DNA from: an uncultured Clostridium sp.
Lineage (GTDB): Bacteria > Bacillota > Clostridia > TANB77 > CAG-508
Direction: 5' to 3'
DNA length: 64,000 nt
Assembly (NCBI GenBank): GCA_948467875.1
Contig: CAOKFZ010000006.1
Coordinates: forward strand, 1-64,000
Of this stretch, positions 55,304 to 63,820 are shown in pieces. The notes under the pieces are model-generated. The model saw nothing but the letters and a program-made list of their open reading frames with translations. It did no database searches and was not told the origin of the DNA. How positions within the stretch are numbered: position 1 is the first letter of the stretch; each line of letters opens with the position of its first letter. Made by a program: the position numbers and the translations under genes.

Positions 55304-55504
55304 ATGAAAAAAGAGAAAGGAAAGCGGAATAAGAATGTTTTAGAGAGTTTTCTGTTAGTAATGGCAATTCTATTTATTGGAATATCCTGTTTTATCAGTT
55401 ATAAGATGGGCTGCATGGTAACGGAAAGAAAATATATCCAAGAAAATATACAGGAATCGAGTGAGCAGCAAGAATTAATAACAGGAGGACGAGAATATGA
55501 ATGA
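55304..55504 (+). CDS. Small cassette membrane protein; uses CGG in frame
   Basis: 66 residues after AAAGGAGAG. One membrane helix (about 15-37, FLLVMAILFIGISCFISY) followed by a charged tail. CGG at 55325-55327 is codon 8; reading on gives the protein, whereas a +1 shift stops four codons later. Overlaps the next gene by eight bases. No family recognised. Confidence 0.7.
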   Translation: MKKEKGKRNKNVLESFLLVMAILFIGISCFISYKMGCMVTERKYIQENIQESSEQQELITGGREYE

Positions 55505-55679
55505 AGAGTTTGAAATAAGAGAACGGGAGAGAGAAATGTTAGACAGAGCTTGGGGGATATATCAGATAGAGCTTGATAAAAAGCTGCAAAAACTCAAAAG
55601 GATTGAAGCCATAAAAGATGTTATCATCTTTATGGTTGTTGGTGTATCTATAGTTTTTATCTTAATTGGTATAATTTAG
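55497..55679 (+). CDS. Small cassette membrane protein, second; uses CGG in frame
   Basis: 60 residues. Charged helix (IREREREMLDRAWGIYQIEL) then a C-terminal membrane helix (VIIFMVVGVSIVFILIGII). AGGAGG lies in the end of the preceding gene, so the two are coupled. CGG at 55524-55526 is codon 10; a +1 shift would stop five codons later. The two proteins may act together at the membrane. Confidence 0.7.
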   Translation: MNEEFEIREREREMLDRAWGIYQIELDKKLQKLKRIEAIKDVIIFMVVGVSIVFILIGII

Positions 55680-55688
55680 GAAATAGCG

Positions 55689-55718
55689 AAGCCGCGTGTA
55701 TAGTAACCGCGGCTTTTT
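55689..55718 (+). terminator. Terminator after cassette C
   Basis: AAGCCGCG / CGCGGCTT stem, then TTT. GC-rich stem unlike native terminators. Confidence 0.85.
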
Positions 55719-55726
55719 GCTATTTT

Positions 55727-56953
55727 TTAAAAATTTTGTCTATATTCTTTCAGAACTTTCCAAAAGTAATAATGCCAAGAGTTATGGTTCAATTGGTTGG
55801 TCAAAATAATGTCTATAGAACATAAAATTTTGTCATCATAATAAAGCGCCATAGAGCCAATTTTATCATGACTTTTAAGCTTTCCAGAAAGACTACTTAG
55901 ACAGTAAAATTTTGTATTTAAAAGATGTGAAGTATTGTTTTTTAAGGGAAAAGAATTGTGTTGTAATTTGGCAAGCTCGATTTTGGGAGCGGTTATTGTT
56001 TTATACAAATGCACATTGGGTTCATAATAAGATTTATATTTGGCAAAACTTTCTTGTACATAATTTGTGATATTAACATATTCAAAATTGTCGTAAATAT
56101 AATGAATGACGTTGATGCTGTCACGCGTGCGTTGATTTTTCGTATCAGCCCCCAAAACAACAACAATAATATCCATGCCATTTTGGTTGCAACTAGAAAC
56201 CAGACAACGTCCAGCATTGAAAGTAAATCCAGTTTTTACGCCATAAACACCGTTTAGATTGCCCAGTAGTTCGTTTGTATTGGAAATTGTGCGAGGATAG
56301 CCATTGATGGAAATTGTGGTAGTTTTGGTAGAAACGATTTCTTTGAATTTTTCATTTTTTAGAGCATAATCTGTCAAAATTGCAAGTTCGTAAGCGCTTG
56401 TGTAGTGATTTTCATCGTCTAAACCATGTGGCGAAGTAAAATGAGTATGTTTGAGGTTTAACTCTTGTGCTTTTTGGTTCATAAGAGTGGCAAAGTTTTC
56501 GACAGAGCCAGAAATATGTTCTGCGATAGCAACAGCGCAATCATTTCCAGAGCGCATCATAAGACCGTAAAGAGCGTCATTTAAGGAAATTTTGGCACCT
56601 GTTGAAACTTCTAGACAGGAGCCGCGAACATTGGCTGCTTCTTTGGAAAATTCGATAGTCTCGGTCAAATCGCAATTTTCTAAAACCAGAATGGCAGTCA
56701 TAATTTTTGTGGTAGAAGCCATGGGCACTTCTGTATAGGCATCCTTTTCGTAAAGGACGGATAAAGTTTTGCGGTCCATTGCGATAATGTGCTTAGAATG
56801 AGTGGTTGGCTCTTTTTTGGTTTCAGTAGTGTCAGTAGAAACTTCAATGAAGTTGTCAACTTCATTTTCTTCTAAAAAATCGTCAGCAAAACAGAGAGAG
56901 GGAAGCATTAAAGCAATGATAATAAAAATCGTAAATAGTTTTTTTAAATCCAT
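55727..56953 (-). CDS. dacF: D-alanyl-D-alanine carboxypeptidase (DacF-type)
   Basis: 408 residues from ATG 56953 (AGGTGA upstream). Signal peptide (MDLKKLFTIFIIIALMLPSL), S11 peptidase motifs ASTTKIMTAIL (SxxK), RSGNDCAVAIAEH (SxN) and VKTGFTFNAG (KTG), and a C-terminal beta domain. Trims peptidoglycan peptides. DacF-type enzymes act in sporulation. Confidence 0.93.
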   Translation of the reverse strand: MDLKKLFTIFIIIALMLPSLCFADDFLEENEVDNFIEVSTDTTETKKEPTTHSKHIIAMDRKTLSVLYEKDAYTEVPMASTTKIMTAILVLENCDLTETIEFSKEAANVRGSCLEVSTGAKISLNDALYGLMMRSGNDCAVAIAEHISGSVENFATLMNQKAQELNLKHTHFTSPHGLDDENHYTSAYELAILTDYALKNEKFKEIVSTKTTTISINGYPRTISNTNELLGNLNGVYGVKTGFTFNAGRCLVSSCNQNGMDIIVVVLGADTKNQRTRDSINVIHYIYDNFEYVNITNYVQESFAKYKSYYEPNVHLYKTITAPKIELAKLQHNSFPLKNNTSHLLNTKFYCLSSLSGKLKSHDKIGSMALYYDDKILCSIDIILTNQLNHNSWHYYFWKVLKEYRQNF

Positions 56954-57010
56954 TTTTTTCACCTGTTTAAATATATACAAGATTTAGGGAAATATGAATA
57001 AAAATAATGA

Positions 57011-57364
57011 TTAAAATAGAAAATCAAGGTCGTTTAAAATAATATCTTTTAAGTTATCTTTCAAACTAGGTAAACTTTCTTGAATAGTGCCCCATAATAC
57101 TGATAAATCAACATTTTCATAGTCATGAACAATTCTATTTCTCATACCCTTTATACTATTCCAAGGAATATGGGGGTATTTTTTAATTGTCTCATTGCTG
57201 ATTTCTTTTACAATTTCTCCTATTTGGGAAACCGAAAAAGCACAGGCAGTTATTGTTTTTTTATCTTCTAAAAAGTCTTTAGCATCAAGACCTTTTACAT
57301 ATGTTTCGATATCATTTATATAATTAATTATTTTTTGGATAATAATTCTATCTTTGCTTTTCAT
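57011..57364 (-). CDS. hepT: HepT-type toxin (RNase/target of MntA)
   Basis: 117 residues from ATG 57364. Carries the Rx4HxY-type motif in MRNRIVHDYENVD near 80-90 and the helical HEPN fold. Toxin partner of the adjacent MntA antitoxin, which AMP-ylates HepT. GAGGGGG lies in the end of mntA; the genes overlap by 17 bases. Confidence 0.9.
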   Translation of the reverse strand: MKSKDRIIIQKIINYINDIETYVKGLDAKDFLEDKKTITACAFSVSQIGEIVKEISNETIKKYPHIPWNSIKGMRNRIVHDYENVDLSVLWGTIQESLPSLKDNLKDIILNDLDFLF

Positions 57365-57662
57365 AAATAACAACCCCCTCGTTTTGAATGTTATTATAAA
57401 TTGGGCTATTTTTTTGTATTTCGGATACCTCAAATAAATCAACATTTTTTTGTAACTTTTGGACTAAATCTTCTAATAAACCATAGAAGTAAATATTTAA
57501 AAGTTTACCATCACTATCAATTACTAAATCAATATCACTTGTTGGAGTAGCTAAATTTTTGGCATAAGAGCCAAATAAAATTGCTTTTTTTATGGCAAAG
57601 TCTTTAAAAATATCTTGTAATAAAATTGTTATTTCTTCGATTGTGTAAATTTTTTCAGACAT
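57348..57662 (-). CDS. mntA: MntA-type nucleotidyltransferase antitoxin
   Basis: 104 residues. Minimal nucleotidyltransferase: ILFGSYAKNLATPTSDIDLV (GSx10DxD) near 28-47. AMP-ylates the HepT tyrosine to neutralise it. First gene of the pair, AAGGAG before the ATG. Confidence 0.9.
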   Translation of the reverse strand: MSEKIYTIEEITILLQDIFKDFAIKKAILFGSYAKNLATPTSDIDLVIDSDGKLLNIYFYGLLEDLVQKLQKNVDLFEVSEIQKNSPIYNNIQNEGVVIYEKQR

Positions 57663-57818
57663 ATGGGTATCTCCTTTAAATTTTATATATTTAGTATAGC
57701 ATAGATAGTAAAAAAAATCTACAAATAAATAAAAAATGTTTAAAATTTCTAAATCTTGGGTATGATTTTTATGAGAGTTTTAAAGAAATAAAATTTCTGA
57801 TGTTTTTTATAAAATGAC

Positions 57819-57847
57819 TTGAAAATATTAAAAATTATGGATATAAT
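57819..57847 (+). promoter_or_regulatory. Promoter of adhE
   Basis: TTGAAA (57819-57824), 17-base spacer, TATAAT (57842-57847), 36 bases before the adhE start. Confidence 0.8.
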
Positions 57848-57883
57848 TTTTGATAGAATAAAAATAGAGGAGGTACATTTTTT

Positions 57884-60497
57884 ATGGCAGAAGTGACAGA
57901 AGAAGAGAGAAGAGAAGTGGAAGAAATGGTAAATAGTTTGGTGGCAAGAGCGAGAAAGGCAGCAGAGGAATTCAAAAAGCTTGACCAAGAAACCGTGGAC
58001 AGAATTGTGAAAAAAATGTCAATGGCAGGATTGGACCATCATATGCAATTGGCAAAACATGCGGTTGAGGAGACGAAAAGAGGAGTTTATGAGGACAAAA
58101 TAACTAAGAATATGTTTGCCACAGAATATATTTATCATAGTATTAAATATGATAAAACAGTTGGTGTTGTGGAAGACAACGAAGAAGAAGGCTATGTAAC
58201 AATTGCAGAGCCGATTGGTGTGATTGCTGGTGTTACACCAGTAACGAACCCAACTGCAACTGTGATGTTTAAATCCATGATTTCAGCGAAAACAAGAAAT
58301 GTAATTGTATTTGGCTTTCATCCATCTGCGCAAGAATGCAGTAAAGCGGCAGGAGAATTAATGCGCGAGGCGGCTGTTTCAGAAGGGGCGCCAGAAGATT
58401 GCATTTTGTGGATTGATAAACCATCTGTTTTAGCGACCAGTTTGCTTATGAATCATCCAGATGTTGATTTGATTTTGGCAACTGGTGGTTCAGGTATGGT
58501 AAAAGCTGCGTATTCGAGCGGAAAACCAGCGCTTGGCGTAGGACCTCGGAAATGTACCTTGCTATATCGATAAAACAGCAAAATTAAAAACATCTGTGAC
58601 AGATTTGGTTTTGTCAAAATCATTTGATAATGGCATGATTTGTGCCTCAGAGCAATCGGTAATTGTAGATAGCGAAATCAAAGAACAATTTGAAACATTC
58701 ATGAAAGAAGCAGGTTGCTATTTTGTAAATGAAGAAGAAAGAGAAAAGTTAAAAGCGACTATGTTTGTCACAGACCAAGGAAATAAATTAAATCCAGCTG
58801 TTGTGGGGCAAACTCCAAAAACAATTGCTAATTGGGCAGGTTTTGATGTGCCAGAAAATACGAAAGTATTGGTGGCATACGAAAATGGAGTAGGAGATGA
58901 ATTTCCATTTTCAAAAGAAAAATTAAGTCCAGTTTTGGCTTATTATGTTGTAAACAACAAAGACGAAGGAATTGAAATGGCAGATCGTTTGATTAAATTT
59001 GGCGGAATGGGACACTCAGCAGTCATTCATTCAGAAGATAATGACACAATCACGCAATTTTCAAATACCGTAAAAGTGGGAAGAATTATCGTCAATTCTC
59101 CATCCACTCATGGTGCGATTGGAGACATTTATAACACCAATATGCCATCATTAACACTTGGTTGTGGTACCTTTGGCGGAAATTCGACAACGTCAAACGT
59201 ATCTTCAGCTAATTTGATAAATTTAAAAAGAGTTGCCAAAAGGAGGGTTAATATGCAGTGGTTTAAAGTTCCAGAAAAAATCTATTTTGAAGCAGGTTCT
59301 ATCGGTTATTTAGAAAAGATGCCAAATATTTCAAAAGCGTTTATTGTAACAGATCCGTCCATGGTGCAGTTTGGTTATGTGGATAAGATTTTGTATCATT
59401 TAAGAAACAGAGAGCAATATGTGCATGCGGAGATTTTCTCAGAAGTAGAGCCAGACCCATCTTTTGACACGATTAAAAAAGGTGTGGCAGCCATGGAAGC
59501 ATTCCAACCAGATGTGATTATTGCATTAGGTGGCGGAAGTGCCATGGATGCCGCCAAGGGAATGTGGCTATTTTATGAGCACCCAGATGCGGATGTCGAA
59601 GGTTTGAAGTTGAAGTTTATGGATATCAGAAAGCGTACGTATAAATTTCCGAGACTTGGCGAAAAATGCCAAATGGTTGCGATTCCAACTACTTCAGGAA
59701 CTGGTTCAGAAGTGACCTCATTTGCGGTTATTACAGATAAAAAGAAAAACATTAAATATCCACTTGCTGATTATGAATTAACGCCAGATGTTGCGATTGT
59801 GGATCTAGATTTGGTTATGACACTTCCTGCGAAATTGACTGCTGACACTGGTATGGACGTTTTGACCCATGCGATTGAAGCCTATGTTTCTGTAATGGCT
59901 TCTGATTATACAGACGGTTTGGCAGAAAAAGCAATCGAGCTTGTGTTCGAGTATTTGCCACAAGCATACAGCGATGGCAGCAACCGAAAAGCGCGTGAAA
60001 AAATGCACAATGCAAGTACCATGGCTGGTATGGCGTTTACCAATGCATTTTTGGGATTAAATCATTCCATTGCCCACAAACTAGGCGGAGATTACCATAT
60101 TCCACATGGTAGAGCAAATGCCGTAATTTTGCCATATGTGATAAAATATAATGGAACGATGCCAACGAAATTTGTATCTTGGCCAAAATATGAAACGTAT
60201 ATTGCGGATGAAAGATATGCTGAAATTGCGAAGAGATTGGGCTTACCAGCCGGTTCAAAAGAAGAAGGCGTGAATTCTTTGGTAAAAGCGGTTCAAGAAT
60301 TAATGGAAAAATTGAACATGCCGAAATCACTCAAAGAATGTGGCGTCGATGAACAAGCTTTTATGGCAAATTTAGATACTTTGGCAGATAAAGCGTTTTC
60401 AGACCAATGTACAGGAGTCAATCCACGTGTGCCATTGATAGAAGAAATCAAGAAAATTTTAGTGGATGCCTATTATGGAAATGAGATTCAAATGTAA
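57884..60497 (+). CDS. adhE: Bifunctional aldehyde-alcohol dehydrogenase; one +1 shift at CGG
   Basis: Corrected length 870 residues, normal for AdhE, which reduces acetyl-CoA to ethanol through acetaldehyde and forms spirosomes. N-terminal CoA-acylating aldehyde dehydrogenase (PIGVIAGVTPVTNPTA; catalytic Cys in NGMICASEQS) and C-terminal iron-dependent alcohol dehydrogenase (ALGGGSAMDAAKGM; metal His in GLNHSIAHKLGGDYHIPHGRAN). The first frame ends at 58573 after GGA CCT CGG AAA TGT. Skipping C at 58547 gives VGPGNVPCYIDKTA, a highly conserved AdhE segment. A loss of this central fermentation enzyme by random mutation is unlikely. ATG follows GAGGAGG. Confidence 0.96.
58547..58549 (+). other. 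+1 frameshift site, CGG (CCT CGG AAA TGT)
   Basis: Codon 222 of adhE. Skipping C gives Val-Gly-Pro-Gly-Asn-Val-Pro, invariant in the family; unshifted reading stops eight codons later. The best-supported site in the window. Confidence 0.95.
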
Positions 60498-60555
60498 AAA
60501 TAAAATTTGGTAGGGAGCACGAAGTATCGTGCCCTTTGAAAATATAAAATAGAAA

Positions 60556-60596
60556 CAATCAACAGAACAGCTATATAAGAGCTGTTCTGTTGATTG
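60556..60596. terminator. Long hairpin between adhE and cassette D
   Basis: A perfect 17-bp stem (60556-60572 with 60580-60596) and 7-base loop between convergent genes. A T-rich run follows on the minus strand, so it terminates cassette D and may also stop adhE. Confidence 0.85.
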
Positions 60597-60621
60597 CTTA
60601 AGGTAACGATAAAACAAATTT

Positions 60622-61575
60622 TTAATCGATTAAAGAATAACGCTCATGCTGCCCTTTTGCATGGAAAATGATTAAAGTTTTTTCTTCGTCTTCCGGCGTA
60701 GTTACTTTCCAGAGCGCAGTTGTGCCAGAGATAGCTCCATCATAAGTAAGCTTGGCAGGATATTCTCCTACAAACTGTACTGCCTTTGCGCTGCAATCGA
60801 TTGGTACATCAAAGTACTGTTCCGAGTTTCTCGAAAGAAAAGTCAAATGGCGAATGTAGCCTTTTGCATCTTTTCTGGAATAGCCGACAAATTCTGAACT
60901 TGGAAAACAAGCTGGATATTCGTTTGCGGCTAATTCTGAAATTTCTGCATATGGACCCACTTTGCGCAGAAAGTTATGCCAGTATACGTCGCCATCAGCG
61001 GTGGTGGATTTAAAATGAATTTCCTTGCCCCCAGTAAGCAGTTCTGCCTTTCCCAAATGAGAAATTTTGATACCATTAGGAATATAACCTCTCTCCACAG
61101 TAAGCAGATAATCGCAAGAACCTGTAGAGAAGATGCCGTGGTAAATTCCATAACCTTTTCCGAAAAAGTCATACAGAGTTTCAAATTCTTTCCTGAAACC
61201 AGCGGTGCCATTAGGTTCATAAGGAACATTTGATAATATGCCAAGTCGATTTGCTGCATTGAGCTCGGTCAAATTTTCTGCGAAGTTTCTTAAAAAGAAC
61301 ATTTTCCAGCGGTTTTCAGTAGCCATTTTGATGGCAAATAAATCGCCGAAAAATTGATATTCGGAAATATTTGCCACGAAAACAAAGGAGCGGCTTATTG
61401 GTGGAAACACATACAAATCATATGTTCCATCCTCCTTTTTTGCCAGAATAGCTGTCTGATGCTGAGCGACTGAAACTGTCTGTGGGCGCGGCAATGTCAA
61501 ATGAATATCGTTCCGCCAGACCATAAAACGATCCTTTTTTTCTTTAATGTTGAATACATCATTTGTTTCTGTCAT
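60622..61575 (-). CDS. Cassette protein of unknown function; uses CGG in frame
   Basis: 317 residues from ATG 61575 (AAGGAGGG upstream). Soluble and beta-rich, without signal peptide (FFGDLFAIKMATENRWKMFF; GYIPNGIKISHLGKAELL). I recognise no family. CGG at 61513-61515 is codon 21 (VWRNDIHL); a +1 shift would stop after about five codons. Codon use and GC resemble the other cassettes rather than the neighbours, and the promoter has the cassette spacer. Probably acquired by transfer. Confidence 0.75.
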   Translation of the reverse strand: MTETNDVFNIKEKKDRFMVWRNDIHLTLPRPQTVSVAQHQTAILAKKEDGTYDLYVFPPISRSFVFVANISEYQFFGDLFAIKMATENRWKMFFLRNFAENLTELNAANRLGILSNVPYEPNGTAGFRKEFETLYDFFGKGYGIYHGIFSTGSCDYLLTVERGYIPNGIKISHLGKAELLTGGKEIHFKSTTADGDVYWHNFLRKVGPYAEISELAANEYPACFPSSEFVGYSRKDAKGYIRHLTFLSRNSEQYFDVPIDCSAKAVQFVGEYPAKLTYDGAISGTTALWKVTTPEDEEKTLIIFHAKGQHERYSLID

Positions 61576-61657
61576 ATACAAATCCCTCCTTAATTTTTGA
61601 CGATTTGCAAACATAGTCCATGAATGCAAATCAGGTTTCTGAATTGTAAACAAAAGA

Positions 61658-61686
61658 ATCTTATCATATTTTACATAATTTGTCAA
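61658..61686 (-). promoter_or_regulatory. Cassette promoter D
   Basis: Minus strand TTGACA (61686-61681), 17-base spacer containing ATGTAAAATATGA, TAAGAT (61663-61658). It starts a few bases after the hairpin that ends the DnaJ-like gene. Confidence 0.8.
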
Positions 61687-61692
61687 CACTCT

Positions 61693-61716
61693 TAGCACAC
61701 TATCAATAGTGTGCTA
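61693..61716 (-). terminator. Hairpin after the DnaJ-like gene
   Basis: TAGCACACTAT and its complement with almost no loop spacing, directly after the stop codon at 61717. No T-run, so it may pause or protect the RNA rather than terminate fully. Confidence 0.6.
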
Positions 61717-62295
61717 TTAAAATTCAAAATTTGTATAATCTTCTTCAAAATGGGATTTAAAAAAATCATTCCAGGCATTGTCAAATTCGGTTTGGTTATA
61801 ATCAAAGGTTTCTAGCGTATTTTCAAGAGAATTGTCTTGCGACATTGTGTGTGTAGTATTAGTAGCTGTTGTATTAGTATCAGAGGAAGGCGTTAAGTAA
61901 TAGCTTACTTGAAAAAGATTTATGAAAAATAAAGATAAGGTAATCAAAAAAATAAGGACAAAAATTTGTATTTGTCGTTTTACAGTAAGATGACTTAATT
62001 TTTCTACCATAAAATTCGTAAAAGCAGATTCGGTGGTTCGAACAGTTGAAGTTTGGGGTTCGGGAGCCGTGTAGGGGTTAGAGGTAGGTTTTAATGTTTT
62101 ATCATAAACGAGTTTTTTTTCTGAATTAGATAAAATAGTATATGCCTCGTTGATTTGTTTGATTGTTTGTTCGGCAAAATTTTTATCACCTGAATATAAA
62201 TCTGGGTGATATTTTTTGACTAATTTTTTATAAGAATGTTTGATTTCAGTTTGAGTTGCATTTTTGGATAAACCCAGTATCTCATAATAATTCAT
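61717..62295 (-). CDS. Membrane-anchored J-domain protein
   Basis: 192 residues from ATG 62295 (GGGAGAAG upstream). J domain at 1-65 with the HPD motif in [11 protein letters not shown], then a linker and one membrane helix (about 110-132, [20 protein letters not shown]), then a Thr/Asn-rich tail. A DnaK co-chaperone tethered to the membrane; no zinc or client domain of full DnaJ. Confidence 0.88.
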   Translation of the reverse strand: MNYYEILGLSKNATQTEIKHSYKKLVKKYHPDLYSGDKNFAEQTIKQINEAYTILSNSEKKLVYDKTLKPTSNPYTAPEPQTSTVRTTESAFTNFMVEKLSHLTVKRQIQIFVLIFLITLSLFFINLFQVSYYLTPSSDTNTTATNTTHTMSQDNSLENTLETFDYNQTEFDNAWNDFFKSHFEEDYTNFEF

Positions 62296-62428
62296 AATCT
62301 TCTCCCTTATCTTTATTATACCTGAAAATTTGGAAAATGACAAGATTTTTGGGGCGAAATTATGCAAAATCACTTGAAAAATGTCGAAAAATGTTATAAA
62401 ATAAAAACAGATTTAGGAGGCAAAGCAA

Positions 62429-63820
62429 GTGTTAGAAAAAGAAATTTTGGAAAAAGTAAAACAAAAAGTGCAAGAGGGCAGTTTGCGATATCATATTACA
62501 ACGTTTGGCTGTCAGTTAAATGAAAATGATTCCGAAAAAATCGCTGGCATGTTGGAACAAATGGGATTTTGCAAAGCCGAACAGGAAAAAGAAGCAAATT
62601 TGGTTGTTTTTAATACTTGTTGTGTCCGTGAGAATGCGGAAGAAAGGCTGTTTGGCAAAATTGGCGAACTGAAAAATTTGAAAAAGTCCCCAAATTTGAT
62701 AATTGCTATTGGTGGCTGCATGATGCAAGAAAAAGCGATGGTTGAGAAAATTAAAAAAAGTTATCCATTTGTGGATGTTATTTTTGGGACACATACGCTT
62801 CCAAATTTGCCAGAAGATATTTACAAAGCGATTGAAAAAAATGAAAAAGTGCGTGATGTAATTGATATAGAAGGCGAAATTCAGGAAGATTTGCCAATTA
62901 GGAGAAACAGCAAATTTAGTGCGAGTGTGACGATTATGTATGGTTGCAATAATTTTTGTACATATTGCATTGTGCCATATGTGCGCGGAAGAGAAAGAAG
63001 TAGGAAACCGCAGAAGATTTTGGAAGAAATTCAGAATTTGGCGGAGCAGGGTTATAAAGAAGTGACGCTTTTGGGGCAAAATGTGAATTCTTATATGGTG
63101 GTAGAGCGTGAAAAAGGCATAGCAGATAGAGAGATTAATTCATTTGCAAAATTGCTGCGTGCTGTGGCACAGATTGAGCAAATCGAAAAAATTAATTTTA
63201 TTTCGCCACATCCAAAAGATTTTACAGATGATGTGATTGAGGCAATTCGTGATATTGACAAAATTTCAAGAATTGTGCATTTGCCTTTGCAAGCTGGAAA
63301 TAGCAAAGTGCTAAAGGAAATGAACCGCAAATATACGAAGGAGCAATTTTTGGAGTTGGTGGATAAAATGAAAAAGCAAATCCCAAATTTGATGCTGTCT
63401 ACGGATATTATTGTGGGGTTTCCGGGAGAAACAGAGGAGGAATTCGAGGACACATTGGATGTTGTCAGACAAGTCAATTTTGAGCAAATTTTTATGTTTA
63501 TTTATTCGCCAAGAGAGGGGACTGTGGCGGCGAGCAGAGAAGACCAAGTGCCAGAAGAAATTAAGCATAAGAGATTTGACAAGTTAAAGGCGTTGTATGA
63601 GGCAAAAGTGGACGAAAATAATGAAAAATATATGGGAACAACGCACAAAATATTGATTGAGGGAAAAAGTAAAAATGATGAAACGAAATGGGCAGGTAGA
63701 ACAGATACAAATAAAGTCGTTATTTTTGCGCCAGATGAAATTCACAAAATTGGTGATATAGTGAATGTGAAAATTACGGAAAATCATAAATGGTATTTAA
63801 AAGGAGAAATTGTGAGATGA
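62429..63820 (+). CDS. miaB: tRNA-2-methylthio-N6-dimethylallyladenosine synthase
   Basis: 463 residues from GTG 62429 (AGGAGG nine bases before). N-terminal iron-sulphur domain ([13 protein letters not shown]), radical-SAM motif [17 protein letters not shown], and a C-terminal TRAM domain. Modifies A37 of tRNAs reading UNN codons, helping reading-frame maintenance. Its stop overlaps the mutS start. Confidence 0.96.
   Translation: MLEKEILEKVKQKVQEGSLRYHITTFGCQLNENDSEKIAGMLEQMGFCKAEQEKEANLVVFNTCCVRENAEERLFGKIGELKNLKKSPNLIIAIGGCMMQEKAMVEKIKKSYPFVDVIFGTHTLPNLPEDIYKAIEKNEKVRDVIDIEGEIQEDLPIRRNSKFSASVTIMYGCNNFCTYCIVPYVRGRERSRKPQKILEEIQNLAEQGYKEVTLLGQNVNSYMVVEREKGIADREINSFAKLLRAVAQIEQIEKINFISPHPKDFTDDVIEAIRDIDKISRIVHLPLQAGNSKVLKEMNRKYTKEQFLELVDKMKKQIPNLMLSTDIIVGFPGETEEEFEDTLDVVRQVNFEQIFMFIYSPREGTVAASREDQVPEEIKHKRFDKLKALYEAKVDENNEKYMGTTHKILIEGKSKNDETKWAGRTDTNKVVIFAPDEIHKIGDIVNVKITENHKWYLKGEIVR

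Noticed and set aside
57819..57847. adhE promoter as another cassette promoter
   Set aside because: The spacer shares only the AAAATTATGGA part and lacks ATGT. adhE is native by codon use and carries a CGG shift.
73..60497. Ordinary pseudogenes
   Set aside because: Apart from the CGG shifts the genes have no internal stops, keep catalytic motifs on both sides and keep normal lengths. Seven decayed genes in 64 kb that all share one lesion type is not a decay pattern.
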